Of a stretch of DNA of 33,200 nt, positions 20,608 through 27,723 are shown one piece after another. The notes beneath the pieces were generated by a model. The model ran no database searches and was not told the origin of the DNA. It worked only from the letters and a program-made list of their open reading frames with translations. The position numbers were made by a program, and so were the translations under genes. The stretch lies in the IMG/VR virus record IMGVR_UViG_3300031659_000045, positions 1 to 33,200 of that record; one strand, given 5' to 3'. Numbering within the stretch: the stretch's first letter is position 1; each line of letters starts with the position of its first letter. Origin of the DNA: a virus.

Positions 20608-20615
20608 TATAAATA
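20608..20615 (+). promoter_or_regulatory. Late promoter of the gene 48-53 block
   Basis: TATAAATA on the + strand between divergent genes 4 and 48; the expected start is near 20621, about 57 bases before the gene 48 ATG. Confidence 0.7.
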
Positions 20616-20677
20616 CTTTAAAGAACTATTCTTCTATAGGAGTATTTAGATATGTTAAGAGCTGGGGTAATTAAATA

Positions 20678-21607
20678 ATGTCCACTAGTACAGATGGAAT
20701 GCATGGAATGATTGGCTCAGGTGCTGGGAATTACGGTAATTCCGGCATTGGAAGAAAGATTAGTCAGAATCTACAATATGGCGCTGACGAAAGTAATAAT
20801 TCTAAGCATTGGGTAAAGTTTACTGCTCGTGAACATACGGGTGCAAACACATATTTAACGGGCGGTGCCTATACCGAAGAACCCGAAAACCTAAAACAAA
20901 ACTTGACTACGCCAAGAGCTCCTATGAAAACTTCAAAGGATTCTGTGAAATTATACCTTCCTGCTAATATTTCTGTATCACAAAAAGTTAACTTTGGCGA
21001 AGCAGAGATGGGTGGATTGGTTGCAGCCGGCGTAAGTGCTGTGAGTACATTTAGTGGAGGTACAGATGGAGTTTTGGGTAATGCATCTGCTGGCGCTCAA
21101 GCGGCATTGAGTCAGGTTGGTACTGGGGTCGGTGACGCTTTAGCAAGAGCTGGCACAGGTGTTATGGAAACACTTGGTGCAACTGGTGCCACCGCAGCAC
21201 AACAAATTAACAGTGGTGTAACGAAAAACAATAGAACTGAGATGATGTTTGAGGGTTTGGATAGACGATCCTTTTCATTTACATTTAGACTCATACCACA
21301 CAGTGCCGATGAAGCATCTACAATACAAGCAATCGTGCAGTCTTTTAGATTCCACATGTTACCACATGTCCCAGCTGGGACAGAATTTGGACGACTCTTG
21401 GTTGCTCCATCAACATACCTGATACAATATGCACACGAAAAAGAGTTGCATAAAATAGGTGAGTGTTTCTTAGAGAGTGTTGATGTGAAGTATGGTGGTG
21501 AACGCCCACAATTCTATCACGACAATCGTCCAACAGAAACAGAATTGACCCTACAATTTAAAGAACTAGAGATAATGACTAAATCTAAAGTAATGGCGGG
21601 ATTCTAA
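20678..21607 (+). CDS. gp48: Baseplate tail-tube cap (T4 gp48 homologue)
   Basis: A 309-aa protein. After a Gly/Ser-rich N-terminus, KDSVKLYLPANISVSQKVNF leads into a low-complexity hydrophobic Ala/Gly stretch (GVSAVSTFSGGTDGVLGNAS and onward), then the conserved FEGLDRRSFSFTFRLIPHS, GTEFGRLLVAPSTYLIQYAH and ECFLESVDVKYGG blocks of gp48. In T4, gp48 lies on the hub and, with gp54, starts the tail tube. The order gp48-gp53 on this strand is usual in marine relatives. The stop overlaps the gene 53 start (TAATG). Confidence 0.85.
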   Translation: MSTSTDGMHGMIGSGAGNYGNSGIGRKISQNLQYGADESNNSKHWVKFTAREHTGANTYLTGGAYTEEPENLKQNLTTPRAPMKTSKDSVKLYLPANISVSQKVNFGEAEMGGLVAAGVSAVSTFSGGTDGVLGNASAGAQAALSQVGTGVGDALARAGTGVMETLGATGATAAQQINSGVTKNNRTEMMFEGLDRRSFSFTFRLIPHSADEASTIQAIVQSFRFHMLPHVPAGTEFGRLLVAPSTYLIQYAHEKELHKIGECFLESVDVKYGGERPQFYHDNRPTETELTLQFKELEIMTKSKVMAGF

Positions 21608-22131
21608 TGTATTTTATTCACTTTCCAAAAGTTGACCATGATGTTAAAGGTGATGGTGTAATTACCAAAATGACGGACATTACCCGTAGAGCAAGAATAT
21701 CTGAAAAGTCTATTATCTATAGTGCATCTTATGATTACTATGATATTCCAGATGGAGAACGTCCAGAAGATATTGCACATAACTTTTATGGTGATGCTAA
21801 CTTACACTGGATTATTCTACTGATTAATAACATCAAAGATGTCTATACGGATTGGCCCATGTCTGTTACTAGACTTGAAAGGTTCGCAAAATCAAAATAT
21901 GATGATGTAGATGATGTTCATCATTATGAAATTTATCAAGATTCTGGCGACACCACAGTATTAATCGAACTACCAAATGACCCTGCTACAACAATTCCAG
22001 TGGATGCAACTGCAATCACTAACTTTGAATATGAACAGGCACAGGTAGAGAAGAAACGAAGAATTAGACTTATTCGTCCACAGTATGTGGATTCGGTAAA
22101 AGAAGAATTTAGAAAAAGCATTAGGGCTTAA
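21607..22131 (+). CDS. gp53: Baseplate wedge protein (T4 gp53 homologue)
   Basis: A 174-aa protein. YYDIPDGERPEDIAHNFYG followed by DANLHWIILLINNIKDVYTD matches the gp53/LysM-like segment of T4 gp53 (GSPRPEEFSNAIYGNPQLYWVLLMCN). Lysine- and arginine-rich C-terminal helices (EKKRRIRLIRPQYVDSVKEE) also agree. gp53 joins wedges around the hub. The length is close to T4 gp53 (196 aa). It overlaps gene 48 by one base and is followed two bases after its stop by the hub-like gene. Confidence 0.9.
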   Translation: MYFIHFPKVDHDVKGDGVITKMTDITRRARISEKSIIYSASYDYYDIPDGERPEDIAHNFYGDANLHWIILLINNIKDVYTDWPMSVTRLERFAKSKYDDVDDVHHYEIYQDSGDTTVLIELPNDPATTIPVDATAITNFEYEQAQVEKKRRIRLIRPQYVDSVKEEFRKSIRA

Positions 22132-22133
22132 TA

Positions 22134-23588
22134 ATGGCTAAATTAAATTATGCAGGCGAGTATCAACTTGATGTTTGTAAGATTTGTTCAACAAGTGGTG
22201 AAGTAGTCGATGTCACTGAACTAGTCGCATCAATCAATATCTTTGAAGACATCTTCAAATCATCATTGACAGGAGATATTGCTCTTGTAGATACGAACAA
22301 CCTGTTAACATCTCTCCCCATAGTTGGACAAGAGAAGTTGTTGTTAAAACTAACAACTCCACAATCAAGTGTACCTGATAGAAATCGTTCACTCGATTTC
22401 ACAGAACACGCTCTATACATCTTTAAGGTGGATAGTAAGATTGATGTGAATGACAACACAACAGCGTTAGTTCTGTCGTTTACTACTGCTGAGGCAATTC
22501 GTAGTAATAGGATTAGAATAAGTCAAGCGTTCGATGGTGAACCTTCAGCTGATATTATTCAGAAGATTATAAGAGATGAAGACTTATTGAATTCTAAGAA
22601 AGAATTCTACTATGAAGAAACAGCGAACAACTATAAGTTCGTATCTCCAAATATGCGGCCGCTGGACTTCATCAACTCTATTACAAAAAGATGTCTATCT
22701 GACAAATATAATTTTGCACCTACATTTCTGTTCTATGAGACATGTAAGGGATTCTATTTTAGAACCATCGATAGTATGTTGGACAGAAAGAATGTCAGGA
22801 CAGTCTATGTCGAAGATACCCCAAACTTAGGTGCTGACGCTTCTCGTAATTCCCTTAACCTTATTAACTATAATGTAGTCGGTTCTACCAATGTAATGAT
22901 GAACATGCGAAAGGGTATGTATGCATCCAACCTTCTGATGATTGACTTAGTGAATAAGACTGTAGAGAACTTCAACTACAACTACTTTGACAGTTTCAAA
23001 AAAGGTGAGAAACAAGACATACACGCAGACAAACATGCCGCATATGTTACTGAGAACGCACCGTTGGCCTCTGAAAGTAAAGATGATTTCGGCAATTTCC
23101 TTGCAGACTACGATCAATCCACCCTCTATATGCAGGCAGTGGACAGGAATCAGCCTGGCGGATTGTTATCAGTACGACACACTGGACAATACGACTACAC
23201 AGGTACAGACAGCTGGTTACAACGTAGGAAGGGTAGGTTCGCAGCAATGGATGCTGCAATTACTCTTAACATAACGGTACATGGAAACACTTCTATCTCA
23301 GCAGGGGATTTGATTGGTATCAACATCAAGAATAAGAATCGAAAGGTTCTAGATCAGGGCCCTAGAGACCCATACTATGGTGGACGATACCTTATAACCA
23401 AACTCAGACACAAATTCACCCGTATGGATGGACAACCAGCGCATACAATGCATATGCAAGTTGTTCGTGATACGGTGTCTCAACACTATCCAAAAAATGG
23501 TGTTTCATTCTTCGATGCTAAAGATGTCGAAGTTATCGATCAATTAATCCCGATGGGCGAAGAAGACGCATCCCCATCATCTTACTAA
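22134..23588 (+). CDS. Baseplate hub-like structural protein (gp27-like)
   Basis: A 484-aa protein. VTELVASINIFEDIFKSSLTG and LDFTEHALYIFKVDSKIDVN are typical of the first hub domain in contractile tails, and the C-terminal NITVHGNTSISAGDLIGINI with GGRYLITKLRHKFT matches the beta-barrel end of gp27/gpD-like hubs. In the T4 plan, gp27 trimers hold the cell-puncturing gp5. The order after gp53 supports this. It is longer than T4 gp27 (391 aa). No lysozyme domain is present here, so the spike must be encoded elsewhere. Confidence 0.7.
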   Translation: MAKLNYAGEYQLDVCKICSTSGEVVDVTELVASINIFEDIFKSSLTGDIALVDTNNLLTSLPIVGQEKLLLKLTTPQSSVPDRNRSLDFTEHALYIFKVDSKIDVNDNTTALVLSFTTAEAIRSNRIRISQAFDGEPSADIIQKIIRDEDLLNSKKEFYYEETANNYKFVSPNMRPLDFINSITKRCLSDKYNFAPTFLFYETCKGFYFRTIDSMLDRKNVRTVYVEDTPNLGADASRNSLNLINYNVVGSTNVMMNMRKGMYASNLLMIDLVNKTVENFNYNYFDSFKKGEKQDIHADKHAAYVTENAPLASESKDDFGNFLADYDQSTLYMQAVDRNQPGGLLSVRHTGQYDYTGTDSWLQRRKGRFAAMDAAITLNITVHGNTSISAGDLIGINIKNKNRKVLDQGPRDPYYGGRYLITKLRHKFTRMDGQPAHTMHMQVVRDTVSQHYPKNGVSFFDAKDVEVIDQLIPMGEEDASPSSY

Positions 23589-23650
23589 AGGAGGCCAAGA
23601 ACAACCTAATTTGTTATGTTAACCATTTCACACTTATAACGGGGTAACTT

Positions 23651-23848
23651 ATGACCACTAAACTCAAAAACAGACTTAAAAAGATGAACTTCCAACAAAG
23701 ACTGAACCGAAGGGTTGCAATTGAGGATACAGGGGATGATAAATACTATGAGGAAATATACACAAACAAAATTCGAGAGTTGTTAGGGACAAAAAATGAA
23801 GACATTTCAAGACATGCAAGAGGGAGTCTACGACCCCAACATATTTAA
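23651..23848 (+). CDS. Small basic protein, unknown function
   Basis: A 65-aa protein with GGGGTAA before the ATG. It is strongly basic at the N-terminus (KLKNRLKKMNFQQRLNRR), and the segment YYEEIYTNKIRELLG is helical. The 3' end overlaps the next gene by 53 bases in another frame, which suggests coupled translation. A role with the virion DNA or the neighbouring kinase is conjecture. Confidence 0.6.
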   Translation: MTTKLKNRLKKMNFQQRLNRRVAIEDTGDDKYYEEIYTNKIRELLGTKNEDISRHARGSLRPQHI

Positions 23849-24461
23849 GGCAATCTTCCTAGCAGGAGGGCCGGGCAGTGGTAAATCTTTCGTAGTTAGA
23901 AAGACTACTGGCGGTTTAGGTATGAAAATCATCAATAGTGATGATATCTATGAGAAGATGCTAAAGGATGCTGGTTTAGAACCAACACCAGAAGACATTT
24001 TCTCTAAACAGGGCCAAGAAATTCGTGTAAAGGCGAAAAAGACCACAAGGGCAAAACAAGGTGGGTTCTTAACAGGTCGGTTGGGTATCATTATTGATGG
24101 AACAGGCAAGGACTATGATAAGATTGCTAAACAAATGCAGTCGCTCAAAGCACTTGGATACGAATGTTCTATGATTTTTGTCAACACTTCACTGGATACC
24201 GCACAGGAACGTAATCGTCTACGTCAGCGAACATTACCAGAGAAAGAGGTTGCTCAAATGTGGAATGAAGTACAAAGTAATATTGGTAAATTCCAATCAC
24301 TCTTTGGTTCAAAGGACTTCATTATTGTGGATAACAATGATGCTGGAGAAGACGTATTTAATAAAGTCTGGAAACGGATAATGTTGATGGTCAAGACAAA
24401 AGTGACTAATCCGACTGCAAAACGCTGGATTACGCAGGAATTATCCAAGAAAAGACGATAA
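23796..24461 (+). CDS. Zeta-toxin-like P-loop kinase
   Basis: A 221-aa protein. Walker A LAGGPGSGKS (residues 22-31) is followed by INSDDIYEKML, a KKTTRAKQGGFLTGRLGIII segment and a DGTGKDYDKIAKQ loop, and the late RNRLRQRTLPE carries the arginines of the lid. This is the zeta-toxin/adenylylsulfate-kinase-like arrangement; zeta toxins phosphorylate UDP-N-acetylglucosamine, but the phage members have no known substrate. It is conserved at this place after hub genes in marine myophages. A strong terminator follows. Confidence 0.82.
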   Translation: MKTFQDMQEGVYDPNIFKAIFLAGGPGSGKSFVVRKTTGGLGMKIINSDDIYEKMLKDAGLEPTPEDIFSKQGQEIRVKAKKTTRAKQGGFLTGRLGIIIDGTGKDYDKIAKQMQSLKALGYECSMIFVNTSLDTAQERNRLRQRTLPEKEVAQMWNEVQSNIGKFQSLFGSKDFIIVDNNDAGEDVFNKVWKRIMLMVKTKVTNPTAKRWITQELSKKRR

Positions 24462-24488
24462 TAATAAATCTTTTTTAGAAAACCCTTT

Positions 24489-24517
24489 AAGTCTTTGTTA
24501 TGCAAGGACTTTTTTTT
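24489..24517 (+). terminator. Rho-independent terminator after the tail block
   Basis: AAGTCTTTG 24489-24497 pairs with CAAGGACTT 24503-24511 over 9 bp (one G-U) around a 5-base loop, followed by a run of T to 24517. Confidence 0.9.
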
Positions 24518-24548
24518 GGACTTTTTTTCATTATTTTGAAGAAAACAC

Positions 24549-24577
24549 TTGACTTGTTGTCAAAACAATGGTATAAT
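24549..24577 (+). promoter_or_regulatory. Early-type sigma70 promoter P1 with spacer dyad
   Basis: TTGACT 24549-24554, a 17-base spacer, and TATAAT 24572-24577. The spacer carries TGTT-GTCAA-AACA (24555-24567), a dyad also found at P2, P3 and P4. Confidence 0.88.
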
Positions 24578-24609
24578 AGGTATATAAAATAGAGAAAGAG
24601 ATAAAAATT

Positions 24610-24810
24610 ATGAATTTAGAAACTGCAATTGCAACAATATTTGAAAATGAACATTTAGAAGATGCGTATGGTGAATGGCTTATGACGGAATCTGATTGCC
24701 TTATCGGTAATGGAGACATGCTACTTCGTGCTGTTGAAAGTGAGTATGACATTGGTATCTTTGTTGAATACGCTATCAAGAAAAATCTATTTCCAAAGGA
24801 AATGTTATAA
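24610..24810 (+). CDS. Small acidic early protein, unknown function
   Basis: A 66-aa protein behind promoter P1, with AGAAAGAG upstream of the ATG. It is acidic and helical (LETAIATIFENEHLEDAYGE). The absence of homology I can name, its small size and the strong promoter are typical of early host-takeover proteins. Promoter P2 begins 30 bases after its stop. Confidence 0.7.
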   Translation: MNLETAIATIFENEHLEDAYGEWLMTESDCLIGNGDMLLRAVESEYDIGIFVEYAIKKNLFPKEML

Positions 24811-24812
24811 CC

Positions 24813-24849
24813 TTATAACTAATAAGTCTAACAAAACACTTGACTTGTT
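24813..24849 (+). repeat. Duplicated promoter cassette, copy A
   Basis: TTATAACTAATAAGTCTAA at 24813-24831 recurs exactly at 25168-25186, and the similarity continues through AAACACTTGACTTGTT, covering the -35 box. The two copies are 355 bases apart. Upstream of each is an AT-rich dyad, GTTATAACCTTATAAC or TTATAAGGTTATAAC. Confidence 0.88.
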
Positions 24850-24868
24850 GTGAAAACACTGGTATAAT
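24840..24868 (+). promoter_or_regulatory. Early-type sigma70 promoter P2 with spacer dyad
   Basis: TTGACT 24840-24845, a 17-base spacer, and TATAAT 24863-24868. Spacer dyad TGTT-GTGAA-AACA at 24846-24858. Confidence 0.88.
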
Positions 24869-24897
24869 GGCTACATAAGATAAAGGAAGGAAATATT

Positions 24898-24915
24898 ATG
24901 AGTACAGAAGATTAA
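24898..24915 (+). CDS. Possible 5-codon leader peptide (MSTED)
   Basis: AAGGAAGGA, one of the strongest ribosome sites in the window, is placed correctly before ATG 24898, but the frame ends after five codons at TAA 24913-24915. The next gene starts 21 bases later with its own GAGGAA site. It may be a leader peptide or the remains of a longer gene. Confidence 0.4.
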   Translation: MSTED

Positions 24916-24936
24916 ACCACGACCGAGGAATAGAAA

Positions 24937-25149
24937 ATGAAACTTAAAAAACTATCAAACACTGAATGGAAGGGCAACGGATTTGGCACGAGTCCAGCAC
25001 GATGGGAAATTTCTGGGTATGATGGGTATACTGTTTCTGGGTCAACTGGAATGTGGAGTGTTTTTACACCAGAAGGGAAACGTATTGTGAGTGGCCACAC
25101 TAGAACTGAAGCTTCAGAGACATTTATTGAAGTAATGGAGAGTAAATAA
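24937..25149 (+). CDS. Small early protein, unknown function
   Basis: A 70-aa protein transcribed from P2, with GAGGAATAG before the ATG. The pattern GYDGYTVSGSTGMWSVFTPE with KRIVSGHTR is an antiparallel beta sheet followed by one helix (TEASETFIEVMES). I recognise no family. Its promoter cassette is a copy of the one upstream of the next gene, so the two genes are probably expressed together early in infection. Confidence 0.7.
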   Translation: MKLKKLSNTEWKGNGFGTSPARWEISGYDGYTVSGSTGMWSVFTPEGKRIVSGHTRTEASETFIEVMESK

Positions 25150-25167
25150 AGAAGTTTAGTTATAAGG

Positions 25168-25204
25168 TTATAACTAATAAGTCTAAGGAAACACTTGACT
25201 TGTT
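25168..25204 (+). repeat. Duplicated promoter cassette, copy B
   Basis: Second copy of the cassette at 24813-24849; the first 19 bases are identical and the -35 region is shared. Confidence 0.88.
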
Positions 25205-25223
25205 CCCGAAACAATGGTATAAT
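25195..25223 (+). promoter_or_regulatory. Early-type sigma70 promoter P3 with spacer dyad
   Basis: TTGACT 25195-25200, a 17-base spacer, and TATAAT 25218-25223. Spacer dyad TGTT-CCCGA-AACA at 25201-25213. Confidence 0.88.
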
Positions 25224-25257
25224 AGGTATATAAATTGAGAAATAGAGAGAAAACATT

Positions 25258-25449
25258 ATGAATGAATTATTATTACTAGTTGCCCTAATGGGTGTACAAC
25301 AAGAAAATCAACAAATAACCGCTGTGGATATTATTCGTCTGAATAATAATTATGAAAGTACGCAAACGATTCCAGACAGTCAGAGATGTTGGACTACTAT
25401 GGTTTATCAAAGTAACGGTACAATCTTGCCACGAGTGGAGTGCATCTAA
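25258..25449 (+). CDS. Small possibly exported or membrane-tethered protein, unknown function
   Basis: A 63-aa protein behind P3, with AGAGAGA before the ATG. The first 13 residues (MNELLLLVALMGV) are hydrophobic but without a basic start, so this is a weak signal peptide or membrane anchor; the remainder is polar, with two cysteines (CWTTMVYQ and VEC) that could pair outside the cytoplasm. The stop lies one base before the deoxyribonucleotidase start. Confidence 0.6.
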   Translation: MNELLLLVALMGVQQENQQITAVDIIRLNNNYESTQTIPDSQRCWTTMVYQSNGTILPRVECI

Positions 25450-25450
25450 T

Positions 25451-25945
25451 ATGACATTGTTTTTAGATATGGATGGAGTCATCGCTGACTTCTTTAAGGG
25501 TTTGGAAGAGTACTACAGTGTTGACCACTGGAAACAACTTCCAGATAGGGACAAATCAATCGTAGCCCTAAAAGGTACTGACTTCTTCAACACATTAAAG
25601 ACTTTCGAAACGTCTATCCAACTGGTAGAGTTTGCAAAGGAATACGGTGATTGGGGTATTTGTTCTTCACCACTACGAGGTGACAGAGACAACTCTGCAT
25701 ACTGGAAACGAGTGTGGTTGACAGATAACCAGTTCATGCCTCAGGTGGATAAGTTGATATTCACAGGAATGAAAGAGAACTATGCTGTTGACAAGTATGA
25801 CGGCACTCCAAACATTTTGGTAGATGACAAACCAGATAACATTAAAAGGTGGATTGCGGCCGGTGGTATTGGTATTAGGTATCAGGCTAATGAGGATGAC
25901 CTAGAGGAATACTTGTTTGAAGAGATTATGTCTGTTATATCATAA
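25451..25945 (+). CDS. HAD-family 5'(3')-deoxyribonucleotidase
   Basis: A 164-aa enzyme from ATG 25451, chosen because the catalytic motif starts at once: MTLFLDMDGVIADFF is the DxDGVxADF motif I of 5'(3')-nucleotidases. Motif II is ICSSPLRGD, and motif III/IV is NILVDDKPDNIKRW. These remove phosphate from deoxyribonucleoside monophosphates and could tune dNMP pools along with ThyX. A longer in-frame start at 25352 would overlap the previous gene and add an unrelated leader. The length agrees with phage members of the family. Confidence 0.88.
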   Translation: MTLFLDMDGVIADFFKGLEEYYSVDHWKQLPDRDKSIVALKGTDFFNTLKTFETSIQLVEFAKEYGDWGICSSPLRGDRDNSAYWKRVWLTDNQFMPQVDKLIFTGMKENYAVDKYDGTPNILVDDKPDNIKRWIAAGGIGIRYQANEDDLEEYLFEEIMSVIS

Positions 25946-26002
25946 AGTTATATGCATATGTACATATGTTCTAAGAAAAGTGAAATAAACTTGAAAAAAG
26001 AC

Positions 26003-26031
26003 TTGACTTGTTATGGTAACAGTGGTATAAT
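26003..26031 (+). promoter_or_regulatory. Early-type sigma70 promoter P4 with spacer dyad
   Basis: TTGACT 26003-26008, a 17-base spacer, and TATAAT 26026-26031. Spacer dyad TGTT-ATGGT-AACA at 26009-26021. Confidence 0.88.
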
Positions 26032-26072
26032 GGTTACATAGAGTGAGAAAACAAACCAAGAGAGAATATATT

Positions 26073-26312
26073 ATGTTTAGAATCCCAATTTTTTATAAAG
26101 AAACCCCAACCTTTGCTGAAGCAACTAACGTAATTACCCGTCACGGTACTGGTGATTTGCTTGGGGGAATGAAGTCAATGGTCAAGATTTGGAATGACCA
26201 TTGCGAATTACACACTGAAGATGATGATGAATTCTTCGAGAATTGGTGTTACGAAGTTAACGCTTACAATGTTGTTCACAAGGGCATGTCACAGTTATTT
26301 GCCCCCGCTTAG
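26073..26312 (+). CDS. Small early protein, unknown function
   Basis: A 79-aa protein from ATG 26073, with AAGAGAGAA upstream; an in-frame GTG at 26043 lies too close to the promoter start to be likely. It is rich in aromatics and acids (EDDDEFFENWCYEVNAYN), with a basic start (MFRIPIFYKE). It is the first gene of the P4 operon, which continues through the short genes that follow. No family is recognised. Confidence 0.68.
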   Translation: MFRIPIFYKETPTFAEATNVITRHGTGDLLGGMKSMVKIWNDHCELHTEDDDEFFENWCYEVNAYNVVHKGMSQLFAPA

Positions 26313-26326
26313 GAAAAGGTTATATT

Positions 26327-26491
26327 ATGTACTTATTGATTGAAAATGGTGAAATTATCAGCAAAGAGATTTGCTTCGGCAACGCTGCTGAGTTACAAAT
26401 GGTTCTGGAACAAGAAGAACAACGTGAAATCACTATTATAGAAGAGAGTGTCTATTGGGCACAAATGGAAGAAATGGCGGAGATGGCATGA
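26327..26491 (+). CDS. Small acidic protein, unknown function
   Basis: A 54-aa frame with AGGAAAAGG upstream. It encodes an N-terminal beta hairpin (YLLIENGEIISKEICFG) and a long acidic helix (AAELQMVLEQEEQREIT). It ends in an ATGA overlap with the next gene, which is the best evidence that it is expressed. Confidence 0.62.
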   Translation: MYLLIENGEIISKEICFGNAAELQMVLEQEEQREITIIEESVYWAQMEEMAEMA

Positions 26492-26685
26492 ACAATATAT
26501 TAAAATATTTAGGGTATACCTTAATCTTTGGTGGATTTATCACAATCCTTGGGGTTGCTGGTAACGATTGTGATGGAAAATGTATGGAAAACTCCATGAC
26601 ACTGATAGAGATGTTGAAGTATAGTGTACTAGGAATGTCTTCAATGTCACTTGGAATTTATTTAGGAGTAAAATATGGAGAATGA
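26488..26685 (+). CDS. Small two-pass membrane protein, unknown function
   Basis: A 65-aa protein from ATG 26488, overlapping the previous stop as ATGA. Two hydrophobic segments (LKYLGYTLIFGGFITILGV and LKYSVLGMSSMSLGIYLGV) flank a short acidic loop with a CDGKC pair that could form a disulfide or bind metal. It could be an inner-membrane protein or a small holin-like protein. The 3' end overlaps the next gene by 11 bases. Confidence 0.68.
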   Translation: MNNILKYLGYTLIFGGFITILGVAGNDCDGKCMENSMTLIEMLKYSVLGMSSMSLGIYLGVKYGE

Positions 26686-27022
26686 TACTAAAATTCTTAG
26701 TTGGGAAGTGGATGACAGTATTGATGTCACCGGCACTACCTACCGAGGTGAGTTGACTGCATCGTATCTAGAACTATGTGAAGTGTTTGGTGAACCAACC
26801 TACACGAATGCTGACCCTTATGAGAAGGTTCATGCTGAATGGTCGGGTGAAGCCGAGGTTCCAGACTTCTGGGATGAGGGAGAGACTATAAGAGAAGTCT
26901 TCACCATATACGATTGGAAGACGACAGGTGTTCCTACAGACAAGTATGAGTGGCATATCGGTGGAAACAGTTATAACTCGGTTGCAATTGCAACGAAGAT
27001 TTTCAATGACAAGTTGTCGTAA
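26675..27022 (+). CDS. Conserved phage protein of unknown function
   Basis: A 115-aa acidic protein with TTAGGAG before the ATG. The pattern TYRGELTASYLELCEVFGEPT, then VHAEWSGEAE, REVFTIYDWKT, and PTDKYEWHIGGNS is a family I recognise from many phages of diverse hosts, always as a hypothetical protein; the IYDWKT and YEWHIGG blocks are its signature. Function unknown. It ends one base before the SET-domain gene. Confidence 0.82.
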   Translation: MENDTKILSWEVDDSIDVTGTTYRGELTASYLELCEVFGEPTYTNADPYEKVHAEWSGEAEVPDFWDEGETIREVFTIYDWKTTGVPTDKYEWHIGGNSYNSVAIATKIFNDKLS

Positions 27023-27023
27023 C

Positions 27024-27452
27024 ATGAAAATCACCGACTATGCTGAAAAGTATGGAGAGTCCATAGATAATCTATCTACGGACGTTTTGCTAGAGTCAAT
27101 ATACAATGAGGAACAAGGTGTGAGTACATATCGACCACTGCCCAGTAGTGTTACTATAAAACAAAGTTCTATAGAAGGCTTAGGACTATTCGCTACTGAA
27201 GATATATCAGCTGGGGTTAACCTTGGCATGGTTCGTATCAAGGCAGAGGGAGACAGTAACCATGCTGGAGAATGGATTAGGACACCACTAGGTGGGTTCG
27301 TAAATCATTCAGACACACCCAACTGCCAAACTGTTGGAGATTGGCCAGCTGGGTGGGATGTAAAATATTATGATCTATATGCAATTGAAGACATAAAGGG
27401 CGGGGAAGAGATTACATTATGTTATACGATGTATACCCCATTATCAATCTAA
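27024..27452 (+). CDS. SET-domain protein (putative lysine methyltransferase)
   Basis: A 142-aa protein from ATG 27024; an upstream in-frame start would run through the previous gene. The SET core is clear: SSIEGLGLFATEDISAGVNL (G-x-GLFA), then GFVNHSDTPNCQ (the NHS..PN pseudoknot motif that binds S-adenosylmethionine), then LYAIEDIKGGEEITLCY with the catalytic tyrosine. The domain is small and lacks pre- and post-SET cysteines. It may methylate a host ribosomal or transcription protein, but the target cannot be inferred. It is in the early region, one base after the previous stop. Confidence 0.85.
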   Translation: MKITDYAEKYGESIDNLSTDVLLESIYNEEQGVSTYRPLPSSVTIKQSSIEGLGLFATEDISAGVNLGMVRIKAEGDSNHAGEWIRTPLGGFVNHSDTPNCQTVGDWPAGWDVKYYDLYAIEDIKGGEEITLCYTMYTPLSI

Positions 27453-27464
27453 CGGAAATAAATT

Positions 27465-27722
27465 ATGACTAAATTTAATATTAACAACGTAGAGAAACTA
27501 TCGGATAAACTTGAGACTCAAGCGTATGAGTGGGTACTATTGGATATCCAAGAGTATTTTGGTACTGAGACACGAGACACGGAGACTCTAACCAAGGAAC
27601 AAATCGGGGAACTTGAACAGTTCATGGAAACTGCTGACTATATCGAAGGGTATTGTGCAATGGTACTACGGTATATTATTGATAATTGGTATGATGAAAA
27701 TCATCCTATAGGAGACTTATGA
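27465..27722 (+). CDS. Small acidic helical protein, unknown function
   Basis: An 85-aa protein with ACGGAAA before the ATG. It is mainly helical and acidic (LETQAYEWVLLDIQEYFG and ELEQFMETADYIEGYC), with no motif. It follows the SET gene by 12 bases and precedes the next gene by one base, in the same operon. Its acidic charge would allow binding to a basic partner or DNA mimicry, but that is speculation. Confidence 0.65.
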   Translation: MTKFNINNVEKLSDKLETQAYEWVLLDIQEYFGTETRDTETLTKEQIGELEQFMETADYIEGYCAMVLRYIIDNWYDENHPIGDL

Positions 27723-27723
27723 G

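Noticed and set aside
25352-25450. Longer deoxyribonucleotidase starting at 25352
   Set aside because: The extra 33 residues overlap the preceding gene and precede the catalytic DMDGV motif, which normally lies at the extreme N-terminus.
26928-27023. Longer SET protein starting at 26928
   Set aside because: The extension is a shadow of the gene at 26675-27022, and ATG 27024 follows that stop directly.
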